From positions 89,655,168-89,719,167 of the forward strand of contig NC_089220.1 of NCBI RefSeq assembly GCF_963924675.1: a stretch of 64,000 nucleotides of DNA, written 5' to 3'. Within the stretch, counting starts at the first letter, position 1; every line of letters starts with the position of its first letter. The position numbers were made by a program, and so were the translations under genes. Positions 37,290 to 50,472 of this stretch are shown here, in pieces. Under the pieces are notes generated by a model. It was not told the DNA's origin. It made no database searches and was given only the letters and a program-made list of their open reading frames with translations. The DNA comes from Phocoena phocoena. Taxonomy: Eukaryota; Chordata; Mammalia; Artiodactyla; Phocoenidae.

Positions 37290-38560
37290 ATTGGCTGACG
37301 GTATAATCTATTAGGCTAGTACCACAATTTCAAACAATACTGTCTCCCAACTGGCACTGTAACTGAGCCTCCAGGAAGCCATTCCATCATTCTATTAGGC
37401 CAGCTGCTTACTGGCAATGAGACATATGGAGAAACATGAGTTTCATGGCTATGAATCTACTGCGACAATTCTTTTGATGTAAAATGAGTTTCCTGATCAA
37501 AGGCAATGTAGTGTTGGACATTATGGCAATGAGTAAGGCATTCTATAAGGCCATGTATGGTGATACTGGTAGAAGCACAGAGGGCAAGTAAAGAGGAACC
37601 CATTTCCAGAATGTGTATCTGTTTCTATGTGGACAAATCATTGCTTACTCCATAATGTAAAGAGTTCAATGTAATCACCCTGCCACCAGGCTGGTGTCCC
37701 TATGGAATGGTGGCATATCAGGAGCTCAGCATTGCCTCTGGTACTGGTTGGTTGGACACTAGTGATAGTTACCAAATCAAGCTTGCTAAAGAGTAGTCCA
37801 TTTTGTTGAGTTAATGCATATTCACCAGCCATGCTACCATGATTACTACATGGTCCCAATAAGTAAGCACTAGAGTCACTGGTAAAAGAGGTTTACAGAC
37901 AACCATCTATGGGAGAAGTCATACACCTGACACATTTGATTACTGAGCACCTTCTCTTCAGAGGATTTTCTGATGAATACAAATATGGGTTGAGGGAGAT
38001 TCAGCAAATAAGGCATAGACTGTAGGAGTCTGAGTTACCTGATCATACAATGTACTTGTGACTCCCATAACTGTTCAGACCGTTTCATATAAATAATTTC
38101 CATTTCATAACTTATAATGCTAATGTACATGCACTTTAAGATTTGATAACTCAGAGAGCAATAGCACCCAGTTGGCATGAACACTTCAAAGCACATAGTT
38201 ACCTGGTGTCCCATTCTCAAGTATTTTACCGATATTTCTTCCTGGGTCCATTAGCAAGTTAGAAACTGCTTTTCAAACAGAGAATATTTGGCAGAAGCAG
38301 GTGTGGCTTTGCTTCAAAATATTAGGCAAATGAACTACAATTCTCTTCTAGCACCTAGCTAGAAACTTCAAACAGCATCTCTCTCAGTCACAGAGACTTC
38401 CAGTACCATTAGATCTAATGAGTCATTATGCTTACATGGCAGGGGAGCTTATAGGACCAACTGGACCTGCTGAAAGGGTTCTTTCTGCATGGTGGGCAGT
38501 ACAAAATGCAGTTGCTTGGCATTCTCTGTAAAGGGGATATTCTTATATACCTCACTTTGT
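37290..38560 (-). pseudogene. ERV-L-type endogenous retrovirus pol remnant (RNase H to integrase)
   Basis: This is an old, broken internal piece of an ERV-L-class provirus read on the minus strand. The clearest protein hint is in 37859-37638, where the decayed frame still shows PAWWQGDYIEL (about 37690-37660), the tryptophan pair plus DYI typical of the spacer between the zinc-binding and core parts of ERV-L integrase. Downstream on the minus strand (37630-37300) the integrase core is only readable across several stops. Upstream (38560-37860) lies RNase H-like text without intact motifs. No LTR of matching age was found beside it. It is noncoding today. Confidence 0.6.
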
Positions 38561-38569
38561 AATAGCCAC

Positions 38570-39020
38570 TATATCAGTCAGCATCCTTGCAAGAAACTGA
38601 TTTCTGCTTCAATGGTCCACCTTACGGACTTTAGTGAAGGGACTATTTACCTCAATGTGAGCAGGATTCAGGGACTCAACAAAGGATGCTGCAATACTCA
38701 GAGACTAGAAACAGTGAAAAGCTCTTAACATACAATATTTAGACCTGAAGAGACAAGGGGTGTAGATAGCATTATTTAAGTCCAGGAAGAGCTGGTCCTG
38801 CTGAGAGAGGTTATTTGGTAGAAACTGTACTCCTGTAAAATCATCAGGGACATAGGGAAGAAGTGCTATGATTTTTCTCTCTCCTCGTGCTCTCTATCTC
38901 TTGCTAGTACCTTGAATCAACCCGGTTTGACTAGAAGCCAGCTGGCAGGGGGACCAAGTGACAGAGTTTGCAGTCTGCCTCCCAGAGTACACAGCAGACC
39001 AGCAAAAGTTGGAGAAGGGA
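38570..39020 (+). mobile_element. Old interspersed repeat, family unassigned
   Basis: ATATCAGTCAGCATCCTTGC, GGGACTATTTACCTCAATGT and later CTAGAAGCCAGCTGGCAGGG resemble the 24470-24850 repeat in general wording. The class is uncertain. Confidence 0.4.
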
Positions 39021-39748
39021 TGTGCTGGAAGAAACAGGATAACAAACACATTTTTTTCTTGTCCAATATGAGGTCTTTTTCTTTAATTTTTAATTTTATT
39101 TCATTTACATATATTAGTAAAGATATGCTTAGTTTGAATTTTGTCATCTTATGTAATCATTTCTCCTTTGAATGGTTCTATATTTTTACATTTTCCTATA
39201 ATATATCCCTGTATGTATACATTTCTGTTTGTTTCCCATCAGACTATTAGACTATGAATCTATGTGTATGTACATATCTCTTACGAAGGTTGCTAATAAA
39301 AAAATTAAAACTGACTTTTAAATTTGCAAATATCTATAAAGTAGGGATGAACCAAATAAATTTTTGGTCAAATGCTGAAAGGCTGAGTGTCAAAGTCATT
39401 GTTCACCAGAAGCTAAACATTACTATCACAGAATGAATCCAAAATTTTATCAAACTCAGCTGTAACTGCAATTTTGTTAATGAAATTCTAGAAACAAAAA
39501 TGTAAAGCTTGATGTTATTGTTCAAGACAATAATTTCTTAGCACTGTCAGCTGCTAGACTGCTTCTGTGAGCAACAGCACAGGTAGATGCTAACTTGACT
39601 ACCTTTTCCATTATTGTACTTATGATGACATTGCCACCAAATTATTAGATCTCCCCCTCTATGATGTTAAAGGACTACGGTACAGATTTGAAAATTCTGG
39701 ATCCTGCAAATAGGGTTGATGGTGAAGACAGTTTCATTGGTGCAATCC
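39021..39748. other. Noncoding, no feature recognised
   Basis: AT-rich; no gene or named repeat. Confidence 0.5.
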
Positions 39749-40266
39749 TGTTAGGGAACTGTTGACCGAAACTGCCCACCTTAGCCAGGCACAATAATAA
39801 CCACTTGCATGAACTGTCTCACAACAGGAAGTCTGGATAAGGAACAGTGTTGCCTCGTAAAACTAACCAGGAGAATCCGGGAGGGGCCACAAGGAAGGAG
39901 GAGATGCCAGGCCATAATATGTCCTGCCAATCTCCGAGAAATTCTTATGTTAGAATCCATCTTGGCTTGAGAGATGCATGCACCACCAGGAAGGACCCTG
40001 AGTCAGACCAAATATGGGCAAGAGCAAGATGACTGGCCAGAGATGACCCAGAAAGCTAATCCAGTTACCATAAAACCTGAGACTGCGAGCCATGTGGCAG
40101 AGCAGTTCTCCTGGGTTCCATTACCCTACTGTTCTCCACCCAGGCGCTGCTTCACAATAAAGTCTTCTGCTTTGTCAGCATGTGTGTCTCCTCAGACAAC
40201 TCATTTCCAAGTGTTAGACAAGAGCCCACTCTTGGGTCCTGGAAGGGGTCCCCCTTCTTAGTAACA
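39749..40266 (+). mobile_element. Complete solo LTR of an endogenous retrovirus (class I-like)
   Basis: 518 bp, beginning TGTTAGGGAACTGTTGACC and ending TTCTTAGTAACA, flanked by the 4-bp TSD ATCC (39745-39748 and 40267-40270). U3 has a TATA-like CCATAAAACC (about 40068-40077). The polyadenylation signal AATAAA lies at about 40156, followed by GTCTTCTGC. No internal retroviral sequence is present, so the provirus was lost by LTR-LTR recombination. The 4-bp TSD suits gammaretrovirus-like elements. The family name is not assigned. Confidence 0.85.
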
Positions 40267-43009
40267 ATCCCACCAACCAAAGCTTTGCATACTGACAATA
40301 TTTTCAGAAGCAGAATTAGGATTGTTACCCGGACTTACATCTTGTTATTCTGTACTTGCCTGCACTAATCGCTCCATGAAATCACTTGAGAATATTTGTC
40401 AATGTCTTAGTTTTTAAAATGTGGCAACGGAAGAATTAAATTGGCTTTCAAGAAAAAACACTTGTCTCTGAATTTTCAGTCACATCTAAACTTTCATCAT
40501 GCACACTAATTTCAGCAACTTACCCAGGTTAGGATGCCAAGAAGGTGTTCACAGCAGGTATCCTATAAGAAACATGTACATTCTAATGGTATATTATAGT
40601 GGCTACTTCCTCAGCAAATTCCAGCAAATAATTAATTTCTCTGCAAACAGGCACTGGATGCCAGTAAGTCCTGCTATGCAAAGTATTGCTATTAAGGTTT
40701 GTTCCAGGAGACATTGTAACATATAATTGTCGCTGATTCATATTGCATAGATTCATGACAAAGGAGTTCCGAGGTTGTATGCATATCACACAGTATTCTT
40801 TAACTGAAGATTTTAAGATTACACTTAGACAAATCAACCTTTCAAAGTAAATATTCAAATATTTATAGTAAATCTGAAGGATTGTGAGATCATTGATCCC
40901 ACCCAAGTTCAAGGATGCTAGAAATGAAGATAGAGTAGGTTTGTATATTTTGGTCTCCCGAAGTCTGAGGATAAATCTGAAGGCAAATGGAGATTTGAGC
41001 CAATACAGAGTGTAAAGCCAAATGTTGGTGCATTCTTAATGTGTGTGTGTGCACACATGCACACGCACACATGTGAGTGCATGTGCGTGCTTGTATGAGA
41101 AAGGAACTTTCAAATTTGCAGAGAAAGATTATGGGTTTCTAATACACACCAAAGAATTAAATGAGGTATTGTTGAAAGTTCACTGCCTATTACAGTGGAA
41201 AGAAAATCTCAAAATAATGGCATTATGGATGACTTGATGGCTATGTTAATTTCCTCTACTGGGTAAAAGAGAGGGTGCTTTCCTCATTTTTGTGAATTTG
41301 GGTCTTTGTTCTAAATTGGGAGTTGTCATATTTCTGGAATTGAAGAGAAAACTACATACAGTCAACCAGAATCTAAACTTTCAATCTAGCCAAGAGTTTA
41401 CTTATTTCACTCAGTTAAAATGTCAGTTCTCTATAATACCTGTTAATAATCTCTTTTAGTCTATATTTTCTCCATTATGTGCAATTCCCACCCACCAGTT
41501 GCTGATTTATAGTGAAAGCTATTTTTTAAGATAGTAGAATTAATTTTTGAAATATGTATTCCCTAGTTCTACAGACTCAAATCCATATTCACCTCTATGT
41601 TTTACTGCTTATTCATCTAGACCAGTGGTCAGAAAAAAGATCACTGCCTCTCTTACTTCCTTTTGTTCACTAGTCAAAGGAGCATAAGGGAGAAACAGGA
41701 TTGGAGCAAGAGGGCACATAACTGGAAAAGTTTATATATGATCCACCTCTTGAAAAGGTAGCCTAATGTCCTATAGGAAGACTGCTCCTAGGCTTCCATC
41801 TGTAAATCATACTATTCTAACTCTTTCAGTTACCAGAGGGAAAATGCCCTTTATTTATGTTGTTATGTTGTTTAACTTGGAAATTAAATAAGAACTTTGT
41901 AATAACACCTAAGATAACAGTCTCACAGTAATCTATGTGATCACCTAAGATAGTGTGTTTTGTAGTTTGGGATTCCTTAAAAGATTGAGCTACAACTGTG
42001 GAGTATCTGATGTAAGGAGTAGAAACCAAATTATACCAAGAGCAGATAAACAACTAGAGATGTTTAGCTTGAAATGAAGATTTTATGGTGATATCAGAGC
42101 TGTCTTCAAATATTTGAAGGCTTGACGTAGATGACCTTGGAGAGAAATTTTATACTGTAATAATTGGTAGAGAAAGAAATGGTATATAGAAGTTTTAGAA
42201 TAGCAAATTTGAACTACTATAAGAAATTAATGGTAACAATCAGATATTGATTGCACTAAGGGTTAGAAATGCAAATAGAAAGGTCATAATAGAGTTTTGT
42301 TGTTATAGATGCTGTAGAGGAAATTTGGGCATTGAATGGGGAGTTAGACTAATTAAACTTTATTGACTCTTCCAATTATGATATACTGTAATTGTATGAA
42401 ATTATATCACTGACTCTAGCAACTTAGAATAAAAAAATATAACAAATCTAGGTCTTAGTTCTTTTACTAAAAATAATGATCATTATACAATCTATCTCAC
42501 AATGTTATTATGTGAGTTAAATTAGATAGAACATATTCAATATAGCAGCCCTTAAAGGTGACCTAATGTGTGCAAGATAGTGTTACACACTTAGACTCAA
42601 AGATGAGAGAGAGGCAACTGCAGCCTAAAATTTTGCTAGGGTTTACAGTACATAAAGAGATAGCTATACTTCAACATGGCAAATGCTATAATAGAGGTGA
42701 ATCAAAAAGCATTTTATGAAAATACAAGGTTGGGAAAGTAGGGTTGGTTTGGGAGATGAATTAGGAAAATAATGCAGAAAAAAATGCCATAAATCTCATA
42801 AGATAAACAGATAACATACCAAACATATTCAGTATGAGAAAATGCATAGTGGTGAATAAAAGTCTGCCTTAGTTCTCCTTCCCTCCCAAAATAAAAAAAT
42901 GTAAGCCCTACCTGGTGAATAGCAAATAGTAAAGGCTGACTTGATTATGTATTTGAAAACATTTAGTATGGTACACAGCAGACAGCAGGTACATAATACA
43001 TGCTCTTTT
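40267..43009. other. Noncoding, mostly unique; alternating purine-pyrimidine tract
   Basis: Holds the TG/CA-rich tract at 41039-41092 (separate entry) and a weak MIR-like patch at about 42465-42550 (TCTCACAATGTTATTATGTG). No gene is seen. Confidence 0.5.
41039..41092. repeat. Alternating TG/CA tract with inverted symmetry
   Basis: TGTGTGTGTGTGCACACATG, then CACACGCACACATGTGAG and TGCATGTGCGTGC. Purine and pyrimidine alternate almost without a break, and the TG half can pair with the CA half. Confidence 0.9.
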
Positions 43010-44480
43010 AAAACCAGAGTGTTTGATTTCTGGTTCTAGTAATAACAAAATAATGGATTTCAGACTTATTGTTCTGCAATAAATGACTATAAAACTAGAT
43101 AAAATATATGATGCAACAGTTTCCAAGCATTGTACAGAAAACAGTAGGGAGTTGTGATTCTTACAGTGAACTCCACATTTAAAGCTGGGTTTCTATATAC
43201 AGCTACTTTTAAAACTTCAGTAAGGAAGGAGAAACCCAAATAGATAGAAGGAATTTTTCTGGATAGAGAAAGATTATAGGATGAAGCTGAGGTGACTGGA
43301 ATTTACGAATGAGCAAGGTCCCAAGGAGGAAAGAGCTGCAACAAGGAGGAGATCCAAAACCATACATATGGATCTTCTTCAGTTTTTGACTTAATACTAA
43401 ATTGTGTGTACACAGGGTAAGATTCCGCAAGGCCAGAGAGAGAACAGTTACTGAGTAGCAATTAGCTGAGTGGTCATACAATGTTGGGAGGCATGAGAGT
43501 TTCAACTAGCCAAAGTGAAAAGATCTCACCAAGCATCCCCAGGTGTTTAAGAACCCAGAAGAGTAATGCATAATTAGGGATAGTCTAGCCCCATCAAAAG
43601 AAATGCTCTAAGTTTTAGAAAGCTTAAAATCAAGTATAACTGAATCAGGCTTATCTGACAGTAAATTAATTGCTTGCTCAGAACAAAATTCAACACAAGT
43701 TCATAGAAAATAAAAATCAAGACTCTCAATAATATAGCCTGGAAAATATGAAGCATCAAATTTTAAAAACCATTAAACATGAAAAAAAAAAAAAACAGGA
43801 AACTGTGACACAATCAGAACAAACACGCTATAGAAGCAAAACTGTAGATAACCAGGATGTTGTCAATAGCAGACAGGCACATATCAAGTATTAAAATATA
43901 GCAAAGATTTAAAGGAAAAGACGGAAGAGAGAGAAGATATAAGGAATACCAGGAGAGAAATGAAAAATTTTAAATCTTAAATGTAGCCAGCTGGAAAGAC
44001 ACATAATACAAAAGGGAAAGATGATAATGAATACTGCTAACTTCTCATCAGAACAAATTTAAGCCAGATAACAACTGAAAAAATATTCTAAGAACTGAAA
44101 AGAAGTATCATTCCAGAACTATAAACCCAGCAAAAACAACCTTCAAAAGCAAGGGCAAAATGAACATTTTTTTTTGGATTAAAATAAAAGGTAAGAGAAT
44201 TTGTTACCAATGGAACAGTACTAGGAGAAACGTTAAAGGAGTCCTTTGTATAAGAAGAGTAGTGATACAAAATATAAACTCAAATCTACCAAAGACACAG
44301 AGTGTCAGAAATGGGAGATATGTGGATAACACAAAAAAAAGATATTTTTGTTTCATAATTTATTTAAAAAACATGACTGTTTAATGAAAAATAATGTGTG
44401 GTATAGAACATATGTAGAAGTAAAATGTATGTTAGATGTATCAAAGGGAACAGTAAGGAATAATTGGAAACAATCACATG
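43010..44480 (+). mobile_element. Ancient L1 5'UTR, ORF1 and linker fragment
   Basis: 43010-43560 is 5'UTR-like. 44035-44140 has TTCTCATCAGAACAAATTTA ... ACCCAGCAAAAACAACCTTC, as in ORF1. 44340-44450 has AACATATGTAGAAGTAAAAT, as in the ORF1-ORF2 linker. Heavily mutated. Confidence 0.55.
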
Positions 44481-46724
44481 GGCACATAGATTGCTGTGTG
44501 TGAACATGTACCTTGCCTCCTTAAGTGTGTCAGTACTCCCAAGTTTGTATGTCTACATGTGGTGACAGCGACAGTACTGGCAGGGACTGCAGAAGAGCAA
44601 TCCTTGCTCTACTGGGAAGTTTCAAGCATTGCTTCAAGACCACAAGCACCACAAAAAAAATTTTAAATACCTATCAGGTTTTAAGGCATGGAAATAATAC
44701 AAAATTGCAGAATATTATTAAGGATTATTGTCCCTTCTTTTCAGTAATCAATTCAATAATTCTTTCCTCTCCCCACCCCCACCCCATTCCCATGAAAGAG
44801 CATTTGCCTCCTAAAACAACTGACAGAGGTAATTTGGTCAATGACTTTGTACAGGTCCACTGCAAGTTGTCTTGGATTTTTTTTTCAATTAATGTTGTAA
44901 AAACGTGTATGTAGTCTCAGAATAATAAGAAATTCCAGTCTTTCTCCAAGATTTTATAAAACTTCTGGCAATAACAGGATAGGAAATGAGAAGATTTTTT
45001 TTCACAGATACCCATTTGAATTATCATTAATTCCTCAAGTTCTGGCACATAAAGCAAATTATGGGTTTTTGTTAAAACATATGAAATAATCAGTTACATG
45101 TTAACTGCCGAATGAATAGAACTTCAAAAAAGAATGAAGTTTTGGGCTGGTTTTTAATAGCCTATTACTAGTTGGTGCTAGAAGTCACGGGATGGGGAAG
45201 TGGGGCATGTTTACCTTAAGCAATAGTGGCAACAACAAAGAATAAAAAGTTTCAACAGGAAAAGATATAATTTTTTATTATCCTTATCTGACAACTTTAA
45301 GCTATTGTTGTACTTTGTAATTGTCATATCTGATGATGTTTGTCAGGGAACTTAATATATCCAAGGCTTTTTTTTTTTTTCAAAACAGAGTCATTACACC
45401 TTCTTACTGAAACATGAGCTTCCATACCAGCCAGAGAAAAGGTTTTTGGAGCCCTAAGACTTATCTAGTTTATTTTGTTCTCCATGTCTTACTTCCTGCT
45501 CTTTAGAGGTGTAATAAAAGAACTTGAGAACACCCGTGGTAGGACAAAGGAGAAGAAAAAAGGTTAAAGTATGGGTTTATTATGATAAATTGCTTGTACG
45601 AGTTTTGAAACCAGGTAAGTATAGGGATGTCTTTATCCAAACTATTGTATTTCATCTAGAAAAAAGCAGATCATGAAAGCTCCCATTATACTAAGTAGGT
45701 TTGAAAGTTATGTGCTTAGTTATTCCTGAGTGTGAATATGAACTCTTCAAAAAGATCTTTAGGTTGATTTCAGTTTTGTTGCCAAAAACAAAGAGAAACT
45801 TAAAATCTATTCTAGGAATGTCTTCCTCTTAAGTTTCTTATTACTTGGGTATAAATCAAACACTGCTTAGCTCTGGTTCTTTGAATTATTGGTGCCAGTT
45901 TAACAAAGGTCTTTAGCTTTTTGCATTTGATTAGTTAGCTTAATATATTGAGGCATCCTATTCTCTCCAAGTTCTCAAAAAAATTTTATTTTCAGAAATT
46001 TATTTTTGGAAGTCCATTCAGTAATTAAAAGTTTAGGTTTTATCTTGTTTCTCAATGTTCTAGGGGAAAAAACCCATGCAAATTACCAACAAAAATCAGG
46101 GTAATTTCTGCCCATAATATTAGCTTTGATTTAGATTTTTATATCATTCTGGGAATCTTATTTTACAGTTTATTCATTACAATAGTAAAAGCATTTGAGA
46201 ATGTAAGGTCTATTGTAAGACTTTGAAGAGAATTGTTTCAAATATTTGGAGCTGGTGCCAGCTTATCAGACTGGTCACTTACCTAACAGAGATGAAAACT
46301 TATGTGTTAAAGGAATTTACTTTTCCAGATAAATAAATAGCATAAAACCTCACTCCTCTGACATTATATAAAATGTACCAACTACATAGGACCCACTGAT
46401 TGAATACCTAAAAAATATGTAAGAAAATCCTGGAAAAGTGTTTTATCAACTTTAAAAACTCTTCTCTGTAAATATTATATAATGAAGATTGTTTTCCTAT
46501 ATCTTCTACAGCAATGTCAGCAAGTTTATAAACTGGAGAATCTAGCAATTATGATAATGACAGTAGTTTCTTGACTCAAACTAATCACATTTCCTATTAT
46601 GTTTTCCATCTTTCTGGATAACTGCAAGTGTATATGTGCTTATATCCACCAAAATAAAAGGAGGGCCTCAATTGGTAGTACATGTCTTTGGGAAGGTAAT
46701 CTAAAAAATAATGACCTCTAAATT
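44481..46724. other. Noncoding, no feature recognised
   Basis: Unique-looking. The 129-codon frame at 44525-44914 has no recognisable motif, no repeat identity and no coding context. Poly(T) at about 45369-45382. Confidence 0.5.
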
Positions 46725-46738
46725 CAATATGACTTTTT

Positions 46739-46972
46739 TTTGTTTGTTTGTTTGTTTGTTTGTTTGCGGTACGTGGGCCTCTCACCATTGTGGCCTCTTC
46801 TGTTGCGGAGCACAGGCTCCAGACGCGCAGGCCCCAGATGCGCAGGCTCAGCGGCCATGGCTCACGGGCCCAGCCGCTCCACGGCATGTGGGATCCTCCC
46901 GGACCGGGGCACGAACCCATGTCCCCTGCATCGGCAGGCAGACTCTCAACCGCTGCGCCACCAGGGAAGCCC
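46739..46972 (-). mobile_element. CHR-2-type SINE, antisense
   Basis: The minus strand opens GGGGCTTCCCTGGTGGCGCA with the A-box, then CGGTTGAGAGTCTGCC and the B-box-like GGGTTCGTGCCCCGG. The tail is (CAAA)n, seen on + as (GTTT)n at 46739-46766. Exact 14-bp TSD CAATATGACTTTTT at 46725-46738 and 46973-46986. Confidence 0.95.
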
Positions 46973-47009
46973 CAATATGACTTTTTAAATAAATAAATTG
47001 TACATAATT

Positions 47010-47540
47010 CTAAGAAAAATGATTATGAAATATTATCAAGCTCAGCAGTAATGAAGGTAACAGTATCTTTGTTCTCACAACCAAAATTTGAAAAGAATGT
47101 GAATACCCAAAAATAAGAAAATTAATTTTTAAAATGTGATATAATTGAAGAATTGAAAAGTAGTCATAAATAATACAGTAATGAAAAGAAATAAGCTGCA
47201 TACATACAATGACATACATACATACAATGACATGGAAGAATCTCCAAAATACTCTGAGTAAAAAAAATCAAACACAAAAAGTGCCTACTGTAAGATAATA
47301 TTCATATAAAATTTTAGAATGGGAAAAATCAATCTACAGTGATAGAAATCAGAACAACAGCTGAGATGATGGGAACTGGTTAAAATGTGGCATGAGACAT
47401 TTCTGAGGTGATAAAAATACTGTCTTCATCAGAGTGTGGGTTACTCACGTGTAGGCTTTTGTCAAGAGTCTTTGAACAATGACTTAAGATGTATGTGTTT
47501 CACTGTATCCAAAGTATACTATAGTTAAAAAGGAGAAATT
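47010..47540 (+). mobile_element. Ancient L1 3' end fragment
   Basis: AAATAATACAGTAATGAAAA, CATGGAAGAATCTCCAAAAT and ACTCACGTGTAGGCTTTTGT follow the ORF2 end and 3'UTR of old L1s. A local expansion (CATACATACAATGACATACA) lies at 47205-47232. Confidence 0.6.
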
Positions 47541-47789
47541 AAGAAAACACAATATCTAAAAACCTAGGAAAGTAAAATTCTACACATTAGTCAAAAACCA
47601 ATGATTTCTGATATTCTTCTTAGTCTGTTAACATGATTTTCATTTTTAATGATCTAGATATTCTCTTATTATCGTGCTTCAGCCCAGAGAGTGAATTTTT
47701 AACAAAATGCAAGGAGTATAAATTTCAGTGAGGTACTGGCCAAATAGCAGGCAATGAACAAATTATCACCAGATTAGCATTTGTGGTCT

Positions 47790-48352
47790 GCATCATAGCT
47801 CCCAAAGATATCTACACCCTAATTTCTGGAGTCTGTGAATATGGTAAAGGAAGTTTATTGCTGTAATTAAGTTTATTAACCTTATGATAGGGAGGTTATC
47901 TTCCGTCATCCAGGTGGGCTCGATCTAATCACACAGACTCTTAAAAGCAGAAAACTTACTCCAACTGGTAAAAGAGAGATACGGCAGAAGGAGAAACTGA
48001 AAAGATTCCAAGTGAGAAGGATTCTATGTGCCTTGCTAGTTTTGAGATGTAGGGGTTCACAAGGAAAGACAGGAATCAGGCCTCCAGGAGCTAAAGCTGA
48101 CACTAAAAAGGAAACAGCGATCTACAACTGCACAGAAGAGTGGAAATGGTGACCAACAACCACAAACTCTGCCAATAACCTGAATGAACTTGAAGCAGAT
48201 TCTTTCCTAAAGCTTCCCAGTAGGAGCTCCACTGGCTGACACCTTGATTTGGACCTTGTGAGCCTCTGACCTACAGAACTGTGAGGTAATCATTTATGTT
48301 GCTTAAGCAATTAAGCTTGATATAATTTAATATGGTGGCAATAAAAAACTAA
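47790..48352 (+). mobile_element. MaLR LTR (MLT1-like), sense
   Basis: It follows the MLT1 order: TCTGTGAATATGGTAAAGGA, TTATCTTCCGTCATCCAGGT with GGGCTCGATCTAATCACACA, CACTGGCTGACACCTTGATT, CTCTGACCTACAGAACTGTG and GGTGGCAATAAAAAACTAA. Diverged. Confidence 0.85.
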
Positions 48353-48657
48353 GTATTTCAGAATGAGACTGGAACATGAAGGAATCTTGATTTTCAGAAA
48401 GGTTAAAAAAAATCTCACAAATCTTGTGAAAACATGGAAGATCTAGAGAAAATAAAACTGATAATATCTTTTACATCTATATTTAATTTGTATCAAATTC
48501 TGCTACATCAGTTCTGCTAGCTCATCCCTCTCCTTTCTGTTTTCCTAGAGCTTCTCCTTGTTTGTATTAAAATCCTCTCTAGGGATAAATTTTATTCTCA
48601 ATAAAACTTTGCATATGTGTGCACACTTGGCATTTTAACTTCATTTATATGTAGGAT
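48353..48657. other. Noncoding, no feature recognised
   Basis: No gene seen. Contains the left TSD of the next SINE. Confidence 0.5.
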
Positions 48658-48864
48658 TTTTTTTTTTTTTTTGCGGTACGCGGGCCTCTCACTGTTGTGG
48701 CCTCTCCCATTGCAGAGCACAGGCTCCAGAAGCGCAGGCTCAGAGGCCATGGCTCACCGGCCCAGCCGCTCCACGGCATGTCGGATCCTCCCGGACCGGG
48801 GCACGAACCCGTGTCCCCTGCATCGCCAGGTGGACTCTCAACCACTGTGCCACCAGAGAAGCCC
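48658..48864 (-). mobile_element. CHR-2-type SINE, antisense
   Basis: The minus strand opens GGGCTTCTCTGGTGGCACAG and ends in a poly(A) tail, seen on + as T at 48658-48672. TSD TGTAGGATTTTT (from 48650) and TGTAGGAATTTTT (from 48865), with one extra A. Confidence 0.93.
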
Positions 48865-48877
48865 TGTAGGAATTTTT

Positions 48878-50458
48878 TTAAGCCCAAATTCTTATTTTAA
48901 TATTCTAGTTATAAGAAAAATATGGAAAATATATTTTATTTGGAAATCAAACCAAAATCTTTGGAGAGGGCCTCAGAACTTGTGAACCTCCAACCAATTT
49001 GGAAGAATCTGTTTCAAGAACTGGCATCAGTGTCTGATACTGTCAGGTCCCTTCCTTGTTCCCTCACTTATACTCTCCCTCGCCCCTCCTAAAAAATCAT
49101 TGTGTCTAGTTAAAATAAAGCTTTCCCGTCTTTCAGGAGAGCTTTTACAAACCACTGCCGCTGTTCTTCATCAAAATTTTCTCCTGATGTACAATGTTTT
49201 TTCTTACCTCTGAAGGATATTTTTTCATGCTGGACAGAAATGAATGATAGAAGCCAAACCACATGCAATCTTGCTCCCTATAGTCACCAAGGTGGTAACT
49301 TTCCACCATTACTTGAGACCATAATGTTTTGGGTTTTTAAAAACTGCAATCTGATCTCAAAACATCTCAATAAATGAGAAATATGAAACTAACTGAAAAA
49401 GAAACTTTTCCTTGAGCCATTATGCAAGGAACACTAACTGAAATAAGAAATCTTAAAGTTCTTTAATGGAGAAACATTTTCTTATTGAAACATTAAATGA
49501 TGGTTTATTCACTCCATGATTACAACAAGCCCCAATGAACAAGTTTGCTATTTATTGTATTTTTAAAAAGAATAACAATTGTAGAAGGATACCTCAATTT
49601 ATTGGCTTTAATTAAATGTGTTTGTTCAAAACTGATGCAATTTAAATACAATTCATAGAAAAGATTTACGCATAGTTAGTACCGACTTACCTGTCTACAT
49701 AAGAATATTCATATTCTATTGCAAGTAAGCCTGAATAACATATAGAACACTATAAAACTTCTGATAATGTTATTTTTTTTATTTTAAAGCAAACATTTTA
49801 ACACGTTTGTCCTGCAAATCTTTAGTTCTTAATTCAAATATTATTCATTATTTTCTGTTAGTAATTCTTTTTCACATACTGTTGTTTTATTTTTTAAACA
49901 AATTTAAATAATGATGGACAGTAAATTTTTCTTACTGTTTATGAGGCTGGGTTTCTACATTGGGTATCTGAGAATCAGTGTCAAATTTTCATATTTTTGT
50001 TATTATTTACAGTTATTTGGTATATGTCTTGTTCATTAAAATTTCAATCAAACGCTTATGTGATTTCAAAATAACTTAAGAACTGAGGCTTACATTTTGT
50101 TCCACAAATATTAGGACATGGTGTGCTCAAGTTCATTTAAGATGAAGTTCCTGATGTTTTTGTTATTTTATGTAAATAACTTTTTATAGCCTAATGAGTG
50201 AGAATAAGTTTAAGAAGTAAAATAAATTTTTCTTTTTTTCCTTGTTTCTCTTTCCAACAACTAAAAACTACATTGAGATTTTAGAAACAGCAATATGAAT
50301 TCCTAAAATTGTGCATCATCATAATAATTTAACTGAATATTGGGGTTTAGGTCAGGAGTTAGAGTGGGTTTAATAATCCTATTGATTATTTCCCTCCTCC
50401 TACTATAAGTAACAAACTCCTTCCTTTTGCCATGTTTGAAGTATTAAACTGTTTTTAA
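48878..50458. other. Noncoding, no feature recognised
   Basis: AT-rich, unique-looking; no gene or named repeat. Confidence 0.5.
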
Positions 50459-50472
50459 ATATAACTGGGACA

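Noticed and set aside
44525..44914. 129-codon + frame outside known repeats
   Set aside because: No motif, low-complexity HPHPHP stretch, no splice or promoter context that I can support; kept only as noncoding.
46800..46960. Pol III A/B-box sequences that could be read as tRNA genes
   Set aside because: They belong to tRNA-derived SINEs with tails and TSDs; no cloverleaf with acceptor stem and CCA context.
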